Shown: piece by piece, positions 11,783-20,948 of the stretch
How positions within the stretch are numbered: position 1 is the first letter of the stretch
Layout of the letters: every line of letters starts with the position of its first letter
Origin: Actinomycetes bacterium
Lineage (GTDB): Bacteria > Actinomycetota > Acidimicrobiia > Acidimicrobiales > RAAP-2
Direction of reading: 5' to 3'
Assembly (NCBI GenBank): GCA_021790675.1
Contig: JAJYGN010000087.1
Location: forward strand, 1 to 64,000
Length of the DNA stretch: 64,000 nucleotides
Notes under the pieces: model-generated
The model's database searches: none
What the model saw: the letters and a program-made list of their open reading frames with translations, nothing else
Told to the model about the DNA's origin: nothing
Position numbers and translations under genes: made by a program

Positions 11783-12487
11783 TCAGGCCTTGGACACCGT
11801 GGCGTAAGGAATCGTCGACGACGGGATCGGCGTGTTCACGCCCTCTCCCCACTTCGAAAAGACCGTCACCCCGCCACCGGACTTGGTCGAGGCGACTTCC
11901 TTGATCGGCAGGGCCTTCTTCCCCGTGGAGATCGTCAGGGTGCTCTTCACCGCGGGCGCCGTGCTGGTCGCGGTCGTCGACCAGGTCAGCACGAAGTGGT
12001 TCGCTCTGTCGCGGCTCAACGTGACCGACTTCGTCGGCGGCAAGAAGGTGACGAACGCGCTGGTCGTGAGATTCGCCTTGAAACTCGAATACGGCGATGT
12101 GCCGGCCTTCATCGAAATGGCCTTCGTGCCGACGAGCTTCTGCTGCTTGGCGGTCAGTCCGACGAGGGTGGTCAGCCCGGACTTGTTGCCGCTGAGATAC
12201 GCGCTGGCGGGGGTCACGACAATTCGAACGCGTGAGGTGCCAGCAACGTAAGTCTCCGTCCCGCCCTTCGTGCCGATATCCACGGTGGCCACGCTGTGAG
12301 CGGTGGCCGAGGTCGAGGTCACCGAGATGTGCACCCCGGATTCGTGGAACATCGCCGTCTTGACGGCCGCAAGCACTGACGCCGCGGTCGGCTTCGTTGT
12401 CGCCCCGGCCCCCGCACCAGCGACGACAGAGACGGCGGTCAGCGCCAGCGAGGAGAAAAGGACACGGGCGGAGCGGAAAGTAGACAT
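11783..12487 (-). CDS. Secreted hypothetical protein, possibly LppX/LprG-like
   Basis: Signal peptide MSTFRSARVLFSSLALTAVSVVAGAGAGA; beta-rich repetitive body. Confidence 0.6.
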   Translation of the reverse strand: MSTFRSARVLFSSLALTAVSVVAGAGAGATTKPTAASVLAAVKTAMFHESGVHISVTSTSATAHSVATVDIGTKGGTETYVAGTSRVRIVVTPASAYLSGNKSGLTTLVGLTAKQQKLVGTKAISMKAGTSPYSSFKANLTTSAFVTFLPPTKSVTLSRDRANHFVLTWSTTATSTAPAVKSTLTISTGKKALPIKEVASTKSGGGVTVFSKWGEGVNTPIPSSTIPYATVSKA

Positions 12488-12680
12488 CCGCGAAGCCTAA
12501 CGGCCCATCGGCTCCGCTCTCCCTCGCCCCGGAATCTCCGAGGGGTGGCGCCGGAGCCACGCGACCACAGTGAACTCGTGCCCGTGGCGCCCCGGCGTCT
12601 CCTGGGAACCTCGCGACGAACACTTCATCGCCGCGGCCCCCTGCGCCCACGTCGACTCAGTGACGCATGGCGCGAGTCGC

Positions 12681-12836
12681 CTAGAAGTAATGCCGCCGGC
12701 CGCGCACCGCGTGGCCGAGGGACCCCAGCAACAACAAGACGAGTCCGACGACGAGTACCAGTATGCCCAAAGACCACAGAAACGGGCTGCCCACGAGATA
12801 CGCGAGGAGTAAGAGGATAAGGCCAACGATGATCAT
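12681..12836 (-). CDS. Small membrane protein resembling the DUF6131 family (51 aa)
   Basis: Translated by hand: MIIVGLILLLLAYLVGSPFLWSLGILVLVVGLVLLLLGSLGHAVRGRRHYF*. Two TM segments and C-terminal GRRHYF. Below the ORF-track length cutoff. Confidence 0.72.
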   Translation of the reverse strand: MIIVGLILLLLAYLVGSPFLWSLGILVLVVGLVLLLLGSLGHAVRGRRHYF

Positions 12837-12904
12837 GAGTCTTCTTTCCAAAGCTGTAGGAATCCGACGATGTCGTGTGCGACACGAGGATTGTGCCGAG
12901 ATGG

Positions 12905-13186
12905 CTAACGCTGCTCCTCGTGGAGGATCGATCGACGGCCATCCTCGTCAATCACTTCTCGGTCGAGCTGGCGCGGCGGAGCCGCCGGTGCCCGGCGCGA
13001 GGTGGCATAGACGATGGTGGACACGATGAATCCGACCGCCCCCGCAATGAGGAGGATGACGCCCACCGTAGACAGGCGGAATCCGTGACTCTGTGCGGCG
13101 TAGGTGCTCTGCGCGGTGACCGCCCAGTACATGATCGCACCGACGACCATTGATATTCCACTGATTACCATGCCCTTGAGTCCCAT
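12905..13186 (-). CDS. Two-TM protein resembling the DUF6458 family
   Basis: MGLKGMVISGISMVVGAIMYWAVTAQ...GFRLSTVGVILLIAGAVGFIVSTIVY; start at 13186 after a GGAGGA-like RBS. Confidence 0.72.
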   Translation of the reverse strand: MGLKGMVISGISMVVGAIMYWAVTAQSTYAAQSHGFRLSTVGVILLIAGAVGFIVSTIVYATSRRAPAAPPRQLDREVIDEDGRRSILHEEQR

Positions 13187-13473
13187 AATTCCTCCTAAAG
13201 ACGACGGCATTGACCCGTATCAATCAAGACTGATACGGAACACCACAAGATTTGTAGTGACTCACCCATGCTACGTACGACCCAGTACTCTCCGGCATGA
13301 TTTGTCTGAATTCACAAAGATACTCACGTAGAATTCAGGAACAATTAAGACCACTTCGTCGCTACAACGGAACCTGCGCTTCGGAACGTGATGCTAGACA
13401 CGGGATGCATCGACTCTCATTGACCATGTCATGGTGCGTGATCCAGTAGCTGGTCCTGGCACGTCTCGCGGCG

Positions 13474-13908
13474 TTACAGGCATTCAGCGAGCGAGAACAG
13501 CAGCAGCTGCAGGGTCTCGATCTCGCCGCGAACGTCGGCGTTGATCTCGGCGAGTCTCTCGTCGCTCAATACGCCGTTGGAGACCGCTACTGATCGCAGC
13601 GCCACCTGCAGACTTGTCAGCCACGCCCAGGCTTCGGCGTTGGTGAGAAATTGCTCGTCGACGCACACCAGGGCCAGCTCGGCGTTCGTCGTCGTCTCGC
13701 TCTGACGTGAGAGCGTCGAGAGGGGGTTGTCTGCGTCGATGCTCGGATCAATCGGTGAATGCAGACTCGCGTGCCACTGGTGATCGGGCTCACGCTCGGC
13801 GGTCACCACCTGGGCGAACACGCCTCGCACAAAGCTACGGCCCGCGTCATTGAGCCGAACTTCAATTCGCCCGTCGCGACGGCGCACGAAGAGTCGGTTG
13901 CCCGCCAT
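13474..13908 (-). CDS. DUF2017 family protein
   Basis: Start MAGNRLFVRRRDGRIEVRLNDAGRSFVRGVFAQVV; sits immediately downstream of clpS, a common actinobacterial pairing. Confidence 0.75.
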   Translation of the reverse strand: MAGNRLFVRRRDGRIEVRLNDAGRSFVRGVFAQVVTAEREPDHQWHASLHSPIDPSIDADNPLSTLSRQSETTTNAELALVCVDEQFLTNAEAWAWLTSLQVALRSVAVSNGVLSDERLAEINADVRGEIETLQLLLFSLAECL

Positions 13909-14195
13909 CAGTCGGCGTGCTCGATCGTCGCCTGCAGGCCCGCCACCTGAAGTTTCACGCAATAGGACTCGGCACGCTCGCGCGCGCCGGACCAGACGAT
14001 TGCGCGCCCCTCGTGATGAACCGCCATCATCAGTTGCGTGCACTTGTTATTGGAGTAGCCAAAGATCTTGCGGAAAATGACCACGACCACCGACATCGGA
14101 GTCACCGGGTCGTTCCAGACCACCACGTTCCAGGGACGTTTGGTAAGAACCTCTTCGCTCGTGACGACCTCGGAATCGGTCGTCGTTCGTGGCAT
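13908..14195 (-). CDS. clpS: ATP-dependent Clp protease adaptor ClpS
   Basis: RPWNVVVWNDPVTPMSVVVVIFRKIFGYS...MMAVHHEGRAIVWSGARERAESYCVKLQVAGLQATIE. Exact start uncertain (14195 or 14213). Confidence 0.92.
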   Translation of the reverse strand: MPRTTTDSEVVTSEEVLTKRPWNVVVWNDPVTPMSVVVVIFRKIFGYSNNKCTQLMMAVHHEGRAIVWSGARERAESYCVKLQVAGLQATIEHAD

Positions 14196-14417
14196 CGGCT
14201 TTACGGCACCCATCCATCTAGTGTCGCAGAGCCGGAGACGCTCGACGACCCCCTGAGAGTTCGACCCTGGAGGACGCGTCACTTCGCCACAATTGCGCGT
14301 AGTTCTCGCTTGGGGAACCCTTCGGGCCCCGGCGACGAGCGCTCACCGTGGGCTATCCGCTGACCCCGTGGTTCTCACGGATCCGACCCAGTGGGGACTC
14401 GGCGTTGCTCGGTTCAG

Positions 14418-15137
14418 CTACGCCAGTCCCAGGCCACCGTCGACGACCACGACCTGACCGGTGACGTAGGCGGACCCGGCGAGAGCCACCACTACGTCGG
14501 CCACGTCCTCGGGCCTTCCGCTGCGGCCAAGCGGCGAGCGGCGGGCCACTGCGGAGCGCACGTCGTCCCAGTCGGCGGTCCAGGGGGTGTCGATCAAGCC
14601 GGGCGCCACGGCGTTGACGCGCACGTCGGGTCCTACCGCCTTGGCCAGCAGGGCCGTCATGTGGTTGAGGGCGGCCTTGGACGCGGCGTAGGGAATCGAC
14701 GAGCCGGTCGGGCGCACCCCCGCCAGCGAGGTCACGTTCACGATGGTGCCCTTCGCGTCGCGCAGGGCTCCCATCGCCGCTACCGACAGGTTCCACGTGC
14801 CGAACACGTTCACTTCGAAGATCTCGCGCCACACCGTTACATCCGCCGCGGCCAGGTCGCGATGATCGATCACCCGCGTCGTACCCGCATTGTTCACCAA
14901 GACGTCGAGCCGCCCACAGCGAGAGATCACTTCGGCGATCAGGCGCGTGCAGTCCTCCGGCTCGCTGATATCGGCCTGGACGTAGTGCGCGTTCGGAGTC
15001 GCCTGCGCGAGAGCCTGACCCACATCCGCACTTCGCGCCGAATTGTAAACGACGGTGTCACCGGCGTCGGCAAAACGATGAGCCACAGCGGCGCCGATGC
15101 CGCTGGTCGAACCCGTCACGAGCACGACGCGCGACAT
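14418..15137 (-). CDS. SDR family oxidoreductase
   Basis: VTGSTSGIGAAVA Rossmann motif, NNAG, YAASKAAL; start MSRVVLVTG at 15137. Confidence 0.9.
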   Translation of the reverse strand: MSRVVLVTGSTSGIGAAVAHRFADAGDTVVYNSARSADVGQALAQATPNAHYVQADISEPEDCTRLIAEVISRCGRLDVLVNNAGTTRVIDHRDLAAADVTVWREIFEVNVFGTWNLSVAAMGALRDAKGTIVNVTSLAGVRPTGSSIPYAASKAALNHMTALLAKAVGPDVRVNAVAPGLIDTPWTADWDDVRSAVARRSPLGRSGRPEDVADVVVALAGSAYVTGQVVVVDGGLGLA

Positions 15138-16048
15138 CACGCACTCCGTCGCAACCGCCACGAACCAGCCCAATGCTGACCCGGTTCCAGCACCACGATG
15201 TCCTTGCCGCTGCGCAGGGCGTCGGGCGGGCAGGTCATCGGCTCGACTGCGACGGCGGTGCGCCGACGACCCCGCTCGAGCGTGTCGCCGGTGAAGACCT
15301 GCACGTAGGGGAAGTTGCGATCCATCGAGAGCTCGACCGCGCCGCCAGCCGCGTCGATAACCGAGACGGTCGCCAGCCCGAAGTCGTCGCGCATCAGCTC
15401 GGTGTAGGTGACGTCCAATTCATGTCCCGAGAGCGACTTGCGCTGGGAAAAATCCAAGAGGTTGCCGGCCACGGGGAGGATTTCTCCGGTGGGCAGGCGT
15501 CGGTCATTGACCGCCACGTAGGCCCGAGCGGGAACTTCGAGCTGGGCGCCTTCGATAGTGGGCGTCGTCACGGCGAGGTAGGGATGAAAGCCAACGCCAA
15601 AGGGGATCGGCACGTCGTCACGATTGGTGACGGTGGTCGTCACAGTCAAGCCGAGCGAGCCCAGGTGATAGGCCACAGCCACCTCCGACAGGAACGGATA
15701 GCCGGGTGTGGGGTGCAGCAGGAGCGACAGCACGCAGCGGTTCTGGTTCACGGCCTCGATACGAAAGGGCCGCCACCGCACGATGCCGTGGATCGCCGTG
15801 TCATTTGTGACGTCGTCAACGGGGGCGTGGGCCTCGCGCTCTGAGAAGGCCCACGGTCCGTCGCCCATTCGATTGGGCCAGGGATAGAGCAGCTGGCCGT
15901 GAGCGCCCCGCGGCACCTCGTCGCCGGCGAAGCCTTCGATCACACTGACGCCGCCGCGCACGTACGTGCGCAGCGTCGCACCGACTTCGGTGACCACCGC
16001 CCGCTGGTCGCCGTGGGCAATGGCGATCTGCTCACCCGAGGGAAGCAT
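15137..16048 (-). CDS. Aldose 1-epimerase family protein
   Basis: HGIVRWRPF, PFGVGFHPYL, AVEPMTCPPDAL motifs; ATGA overlap with the downstream SDR gene. Confidence 0.88.
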   Translation of the reverse strand: MLPSGEQIAIAHGDQRAVVTEVGATLRTYVRGGVSVIEGFAGDEVPRGAHGQLLYPWPNRMGDGPWAFSEREAHAPVDDVTNDTAIHGIVRWRPFRIEAVNQNRCVLSLLLHPTPGYPFLSEVAVAYHLGSLGLTVTTTVTNRDDVPIPFGVGFHPYLAVTTPTIEGAQLEVPARAYVAVNDRRLPTGEILPVAGNLLDFSQRKSLSGHELDVTYTELMRDDFGLATVSVIDAAGGAVELSMDRNFPYVQVFTGDTLERGRRRTAVAVEPMTCPPDALRSGKDIVVLEPGQHWAGSWRLRRSA

Positions 16049-16104
16049 GCATTGGTCCCTTCTTCCTCACTGCCCCGTAACCTACGCCCGTTATCGTACG
16101 CAGT

Positions 16105-16956
16105 ATGCGACTACTGCTTACTAACGACGATGGTGTCGGCGCACCGGGCATCGCCGTGCTTGCCCGCCACGTGGCGCGATGGATCGACGACGCGCCCAAC
16201 GACGAGATTCGCGAGGCGATGGTCGTCGCGCCGCACACCAACTATTCGGGAATGTCGGCGGCGGTGGGTGACCTCTTCGACCATCCGTCCGTCGAGTATC
16301 GGCGACACCACATCGCCGGCGCCGAATCGATCGCCGCGTACGGTCTCGAGGCGCCTCCAGCGCTGTGCGCTCTTCTCGGAGCGCTTGGCAGTTTCAACTT
16401 CCAGCCGGACGTCATCATCTCGGGCATCAACGCCGGCGCCAACGTGGGACGCAGCGTGCTGCACTCGGGCACGGTGGGAGCGATACTGACCGGTGCCCAG
16501 GTGGGCCTGTCCGGCATGGCGATCTCTGTTCAGTGGGGCGAAGACGTCCACTTCGACACCGCCGGGGCCGTGGCCATGGAAGTACTCGAACACCTGATGG
16601 CCGCGCCGAGTCGCACCCTGTGGAACCTCAACGTGCCCAACCTGACCGCGGCGGAGCTGCGAGGGGTGAAGCGAGGACGGATCTCCACGGCCGGAATCTT
16701 GAAGTCCGCCGGACCGCAGGCCGGCGGCGAACCTCTCGCCGACGAGGGTCAGATGCCGCTGCGAATCGGCGCGGCGACGCCTGAATTAGGAGACGTCAGC
16801 GACGAGGCGGCCGACGATGACGGAGCCCTGGTCGCCGCAGGCTACGCGTCGCTGACGCCGCTGCGTGGTCCCCACGAGGACACCAACACCGCCCTCGACG
16901 ACACGTTAAACCTGGCCCTGGGCGCCATCACGCGCCACCTGCACGCGCGGCGCTAG
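16105..16956 (+). CDS. surE: 5'/3'-nucleotidase SurE
   Basis: N-terminal MRLLLTNDDGVGAPGI, VISGINAGANVGRSVLHSGTVGA. Confidence 0.94.
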   Translation: MRLLLTNDDGVGAPGIAVLARHVARWIDDAPNDEIREAMVVAPHTNYSGMSAAVGDLFDHPSVEYRRHHIAGAESIAAYGLEAPPALCALLGALGSFNFQPDVIISGINAGANVGRSVLHSGTVGAILTGAQVGLSGMAISVQWGEDVHFDTAGAVAMEVLEHLMAAPSRTLWNLNVPNLTAAELRGVKRGRISTAGILKSAGPQAGGEPLADEGQMPLRIGAATPELGDVSDEAADDDGALVAAGYASLTPLRGPHEDTNTALDDTLNLALGAITRHLHARR

Positions 16957-17405
16957 TCGTCGTCGGCGCGTCTTTGGGACTTGAGGCGCGAGCGCGCCTT
17001 CTTGTCATCGAGGCGACGCTCACGCGACGCGCGCGTGGGCTTGGTGTCGCGGCGCGGCGTCACGGGCGTCAGGGCCACCGCGAGGCGCTCGCCCAGCTGG
17101 TTCAGCGCGGCGCTGCGGTTCATCGACTGGGAGCGGAACCGGCTGGCGCTCGAGCGCACAACGGGACCCAGCGCGTCCAAGAGGCGCGCCCGATCCGGCT
17201 CGCTCAGTGAGGCGGCGTTGGCGACGTCGAGCGTCGCGACCACCCTCGTGCGCGAGCGATTGGCGTGTTGACCCCCCGGCCCACTCGACGTCGTGGTGCG
17301 AATCTCCACGTCGTCGGCCGCTATCAACGCGCGCCCCACCTGAATAGAGCCGTCGTCTCGTACCTGTGCCGACACGCCGACATGGCCACCGGAGGCTGGA
17401 CTCAC
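16953..17405 (-). CDS. arfB: Class I release factor-like peptidyl-tRNA hydrolase (ArfB/YaeJ type)
   Basis: TTSSGPGGQHANRSRTRVV GGQ motif and basic C-terminal tail. Confidence 0.88.
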   Translation of the reverse strand: MSPASGGHVGVSAQVRDDGSIQVGRALIAADDVEIRTTTSSGPGGQHANRSRTRVVATLDVANAASLSEPDRARLLDALGPVVRSSASRFRSQSMNRSAALNQLGERLAVALTPVTPRRDTKPTRASRERRLDDKKARSRLKSQRRADDD

Positions 17406-17467
17406 GACGTCAGCCTACCGAGCGCTCGCGAAGCGACCGGTAGGGTGGACATCGAGAAAGAGGACCC

Positions 17468-18946
17468 ATGACTACCATCCCCCACTTCGTCAACGGCCAA
17501 CGAAAAGAGGGTGAGGGTACCCTTCCTGTCTTCAATCCGGCGACCGGCGAGGTCCGCGCCCACGTGCCCGTTCCCGATCCCGCCTTCGTCGACGACGTCG
17601 TGGCCTCCGCCCGCGCGGCCTGGGCGACGTGGCGCTCGTCGACTCTCTCGCAGCGCACCAACATCCTCTTCACGTTTCGTCAGCTCCTCGTCGAGCACGC
17701 CGACGAATTGGCCGCACTCATCACCGCCGAGCACGGCAAGACGCTGGCCGACGCCCACGGCGAAATCGCACGGGGACTCGAGAACGTCGAGTACGCATGC
17801 GGTCTCACCGAGCACTTGAAGGGCGGATTCTCCGCACAAGTGGCCGACGGCGTCGACGTGCACTCACTGCGCGAGCCTCTCGGTGTCGTGGCTGCGATCA
17901 CGCCGTTCAATTTTCCGATCATGGTTCCCCTGTGGATGACCGCGAACGCGCTGGCCACCGGCAACGCGGTGGTCCTCAAGCCCTCCGAGCGCGATCCGTC
18001 GGTGTCCGTGCGCCTCGGTGAGCTGTTGGGTCAAGCCGGACTGCCCAATGGAGTCTTCAACGTGCTCCAGGGCAATGCGACGACGGTTACCCAGCTCCTC
18101 GAGCACCCAGGCGTCGATGCCGTCAGCTTCGTGGGCTCCACGCCGGTCGCTCGCCACGTCTATGAGTCGGGGATCGCCCACGGCAAGCGGGTCCAGGCGC
18201 TGGGCGGCGCGAAGAACCACATGGTCGTCCTCGGTGATGCCGACCTCGACGTCGCAGCCGACGCCGCCATCAACGCGGGATTCGGCTCGGCCGGTGAGCG
18301 CTGCATGGCCATCAGCGTGGTCGTCTGCGTCGGCGATGTGGCCGACGAACTCGTGGCGAAGATCGCCGAGCGAATCGATGCTCTGACCGTCGGACCCGGC
18401 GACGACCCGGCGAGTGACTTCGGCCCGGTGATCACGGCCGAGCACCGCGACCGCGTAGTCAACTATGTGGCAAATGCCCCGGCCGAGGGAATCACGATCG
18501 TGCGTGACGGCACCGCCCTCGCCGAACGTGACGGTTTCTTCGTCGGGCCGTGTCTTCTCGATGGCGTTCGACCGGGAACGGCAACCTACGACAACGAGAT
18601 CTTCGGCCCCGTACTGGGTGTGGCGCGTGTCGCCACCTACGAGGAGGCCGTGACCCTGATCAACTCGAATCCTTACGGCAACGGAACGGCCATCTTCACC
18701 CGTGACGGCAACGCCGCGCGACGGTTCTCACGCGATGTCACGGTGGGCATGATCGGCATCAACGTGCCGATCCCGGTGCCGATCGCCTCGTATTCATTTG
18801 GTGGTTGGAAGAACTCGCTCTTCGGACACGCCCACATCTACGGACCCGAGGGCTTCGCCTTCTACACGCGCGCCAAGGTCATCACCACGCGCTGGCCACA
18901 AGCGTCGGAGTCCCAGATCGACCTCGGCTTCCCGAGAACGCGCTAG
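17468..18946 (+). CDS. mmsA: Methylmalonate-semialdehyde dehydrogenase (CoA-acylating) family
   Basis: AITPFNFPIMVPLWM, FVGSTPVARHVYESGIAHGKRVQALGGAKNHMVV, GFGSAGERCMAIS, NPYGNGTAIFT. Confidence 0.92.
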   Translation: MTTIPHFVNGQRKEGEGTLPVFNPATGEVRAHVPVPDPAFVDDVVASARAAWATWRSSTLSQRTNILFTFRQLLVEHADELAALITAEHGKTLADAHGEIARGLENVEYACGLTEHLKGGFSAQVADGVDVHSLREPLGVVAAITPFNFPIMVPLWMTANALATGNAVVLKPSERDPSVSVRLGELLGQAGLPNGVFNVLQGNATTVTQLLEHPGVDAVSFVGSTPVARHVYESGIAHGKRVQALGGAKNHMVVLGDADLDVAADAAINAGFGSAGERCMAISVVVCVGDVADELVAKIAERIDALTVGPGDDPASDFGPVITAEHRDRVVNYVANAPAEGITIVRDGTALAERDGFFVGPCLLDGVRPGTATYDNEIFGPVLGVARVATYEEAVTLINSNPYGNGTAIFTRDGNAARRFSRDVTVGMIGINVPIPVPIASYSFGGWKNSLFGHAHIYGPEGFAFYTRAKVITTRWPQASESQIDLGFPRTR

Positions 18947-18949
18947 GGC

Positions 18950-20536
18950 ATGCTCGCCTCCGTCTCCCTCTGGCACTGGCTTTGGGCGGGGTTGCGCGAA
19001 GCAGCGGCCATGGTGTGGATGACCTGGTGGCCGCTCGTACTGGGCTTCACTTTGTCCGGGGCCGTCCAGAGCTTCCTTCCCCGAGACGGACTGCGCGCCC
19101 AGCTGGGTGCCACGACTCCTCGCACGGTGGCCACGTCATCGATCCTCGGGGTGATCTCGTCGTCGTGCAGCTACGCGGCCAGCGCCATGGCCCGCGCTCT
19201 CTACGCGCGCGGCGCCTCGTGGCCGAACTCGATCATCTTCATGGTGGCCTCCACCAACCTCGTGATCGAACTGGGGATCGTGCTCTATCTCATGCTGGGC
19301 TGGCAGTTCCTCGCTGCGCAGTTCGTGGGCGGAGTCCTGATGATCATCGCGCTCGCCACGACGACCTTCATCGTCTTCTCCGCTCGCACCGAGCAGGCGC
19401 TACGCACCAAAGTCATGCAGGACGCACCTCCCCCGAGCCAGGGCGAGCACGTCTCCTGGCGCGAGCGAGTGCGCGATCCGCGCAACTACCGTCGGGCCGC
19501 CCGTTACACACTCGGTGACATCACGATGCTGCGCAAGGAGCTTCTCGCGGGCTTCCTCATCGCGGGATACCTCGCCGTCGACGTGCCTTCATCGTGGTGG
19601 TCGCACATCTTCCTCTCGGGCCACGGTTGGATCACCTCGGTCGAGAACGCAATCATTGCCCCTCTGCTCGCGGTCGTCTCCTTCGTCTGCTCAGTGGGCA
19701 ACATCCCGCTCGCCGCGGCGCTCTGGAGTCGTGGCGTCTCCTTCGGCGGCGTGATCGCCTTCATCTTCGCGGACCTGGTGACGCTTCCTCTACTTCTTAT
19801 CTATCGGCGCTTCTACGGCACCAAGATGGCCCTGCGACTCTTTGCGCTCCTGTGGTTCGTGATGAGCCTCGGCGGTCTCATCGTCGACGTGATCTTCAGT
19901 TCGGCCCATCTGATCCCGAGCGACCGACGCCCCCCGGCTTTGCAGGGCAACTTCCCCCTCGGCGCCACCCTGGTTCTCAATCTGGTGGCGCTCGCCGTGG
20001 TGATTGGCCTCTTCGTCCTCGCCCGCCCCCGTGGAGCCGTCGATAGCGGAACCGCGATCGATCCAATCTGCGGGATGAACGTTGACATCACCGCCCCGGT
20101 CGCCGTGCGGGAACGTCACGGAGAAACCTTCTATTTCTGTTCACACCGCTGCGCTGAACGCTTCGATCGCGGAGAGTCTCCGAACACCGACTCGCCTATG
20201 GGCGACGCCGTCGATCCGATCTGTGGCATGACCGTGAACACGGTCGACGCCCTCTCGGCCACGGTGGGCGGAGAAACCTATTACTTTTGCGCGGAGAGCT
20301 GTCGGACCCGGTTCCTCGAGAACCAGAAGGCGGCGATGCGTGACGACCCCATGGGCGACGCCGTCGATCCGATCTGTGGCATGACCGTGAACACGGTCGA
20401 CGCCCTCTCGGCCACGGTGGGCGGAGAAACCTATTACTTTTGCGCGGAGAGCTGTCGGACCCGGTTCCTCGAGAACCAGGACCTCTCCCCCGGCCAGCAA
20501 CGAATTCAACTCCAACGAAAGCCACGACATGAGTAA
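18950..20536 (+). CDS. Permease (COG0701/DUF318-like) with three C-terminal YHS domains
   Basis: Polytopic N-terminal part; three DPICGM(N/T)V...YYFC(S/A)..C..RF YHS units, the last two identical. Confidence 0.82.
   Translation: MLASVSLWHWLWAGLREAAAMVWMTWWPLVLGFTLSGAVQSFLPRDGLRAQLGATTPRTVATSSILGVISSSCSYAASAMARALYARGASWPNSIIFMVASTNLVIELGIVLYLMLGWQFLAAQFVGGVLMIIALATTTFIVFSARTEQALRTKVMQDAPPPSQGEHVSWRERVRDPRNYRRAARYTLGDITMLRKELLAGFLIAGYLAVDVPSSWWSHIFLSGHGWITSVENAIIAPLLAVVSFVCSVGNIPLAAALWSRGVSFGGVIAFIFADLVTLPLLLIYRRFYGTKMALRLFALLWFVMSLGGLIVDVIFSSAHLIPSDRRPPALQGNFPLGATLVLNLVALAVVIGLFVLARPRGAVDSGTAIDPICGMNVDITAPVAVRERHGETFYFCSHRCAERFDRGESPNTDSPMGDAVDPICGMTVNTVDALSATVGGETYYFCAESCRTRFLENQKAAMRDDPMGDAVDPICGMTVNTVDALSATVGGETYYFCAESCRTRFLENQDLSPGQQRIQLQRKPRHE
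20198..20479 (+). repeat. Perfect 129-bp direct duplication (20198-20326 and 20351-20479; period 153 bp) encoding YHS domains 2 and 3
   Basis: ATGGGCGACGCCGTCGATCC...CTCGAGAACCAG read base-by-base in both copies without a mismatch. Confidence 0.95.
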
Positions 20537-20948
20537 GCAGCACTCGAGTACCCGCGCCTACGGCGTCCTTATGGACGAGAGCCGCGTCATCCTCGTGCGC
20601 TCCTCGAATCCCGAGCACGATCCGCCGCTGTGGTGGCTGCCCGGCGGCGGCATCCACTTTGGCGAGTCCCCAGAAGAGACTCTCCAGCGCGAGTTCATCG
20701 AAGAGACCGGCCTGCGTGTGCACCGCGCGAATCTCGTCACCGTGAGCGCGGACACCAGGCGACGTTCCAACGGTGACCGGATCCACACGGTTCGCATCAT
20801 CTACACCGTGGAACTCCTCGGTGGGGAGTTGACCCACGAAGTGGGCGGGACCTCAGATCATGCGATGTGGTTCGAGCGCGAGGCGCTCGCCGACGTGAAC
20901 CTCGCCGACTACGCGCGCCAGGCGCTCGATCTCATTCAGGGAAAGTAG
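20529..20948 (+). CDS. NUDIX hydrolase
   Basis: Nudix box GGGIHFGESPEETLQREFIEETGL. Confidence 0.93.
   Translation: MSKQHSSTRAYGVLMDESRVILVRSSNPEHDPPLWWLPGGGIHFGESPEETLQREFIEETGLRVHRANLVTVSADTRRRSNGDRIHTVRIIYTVELLGGELTHEVGGTSDHAMWFEREALADVNLADYARQALDLIQGK

Noticed and set aside
12497-12826. 109-aa minus-strand ORF
   Set aside because: Overlaps the more convincing 51-aa two-TM ORF at 12681-12836, and its sequence looks like an off-frame translation.
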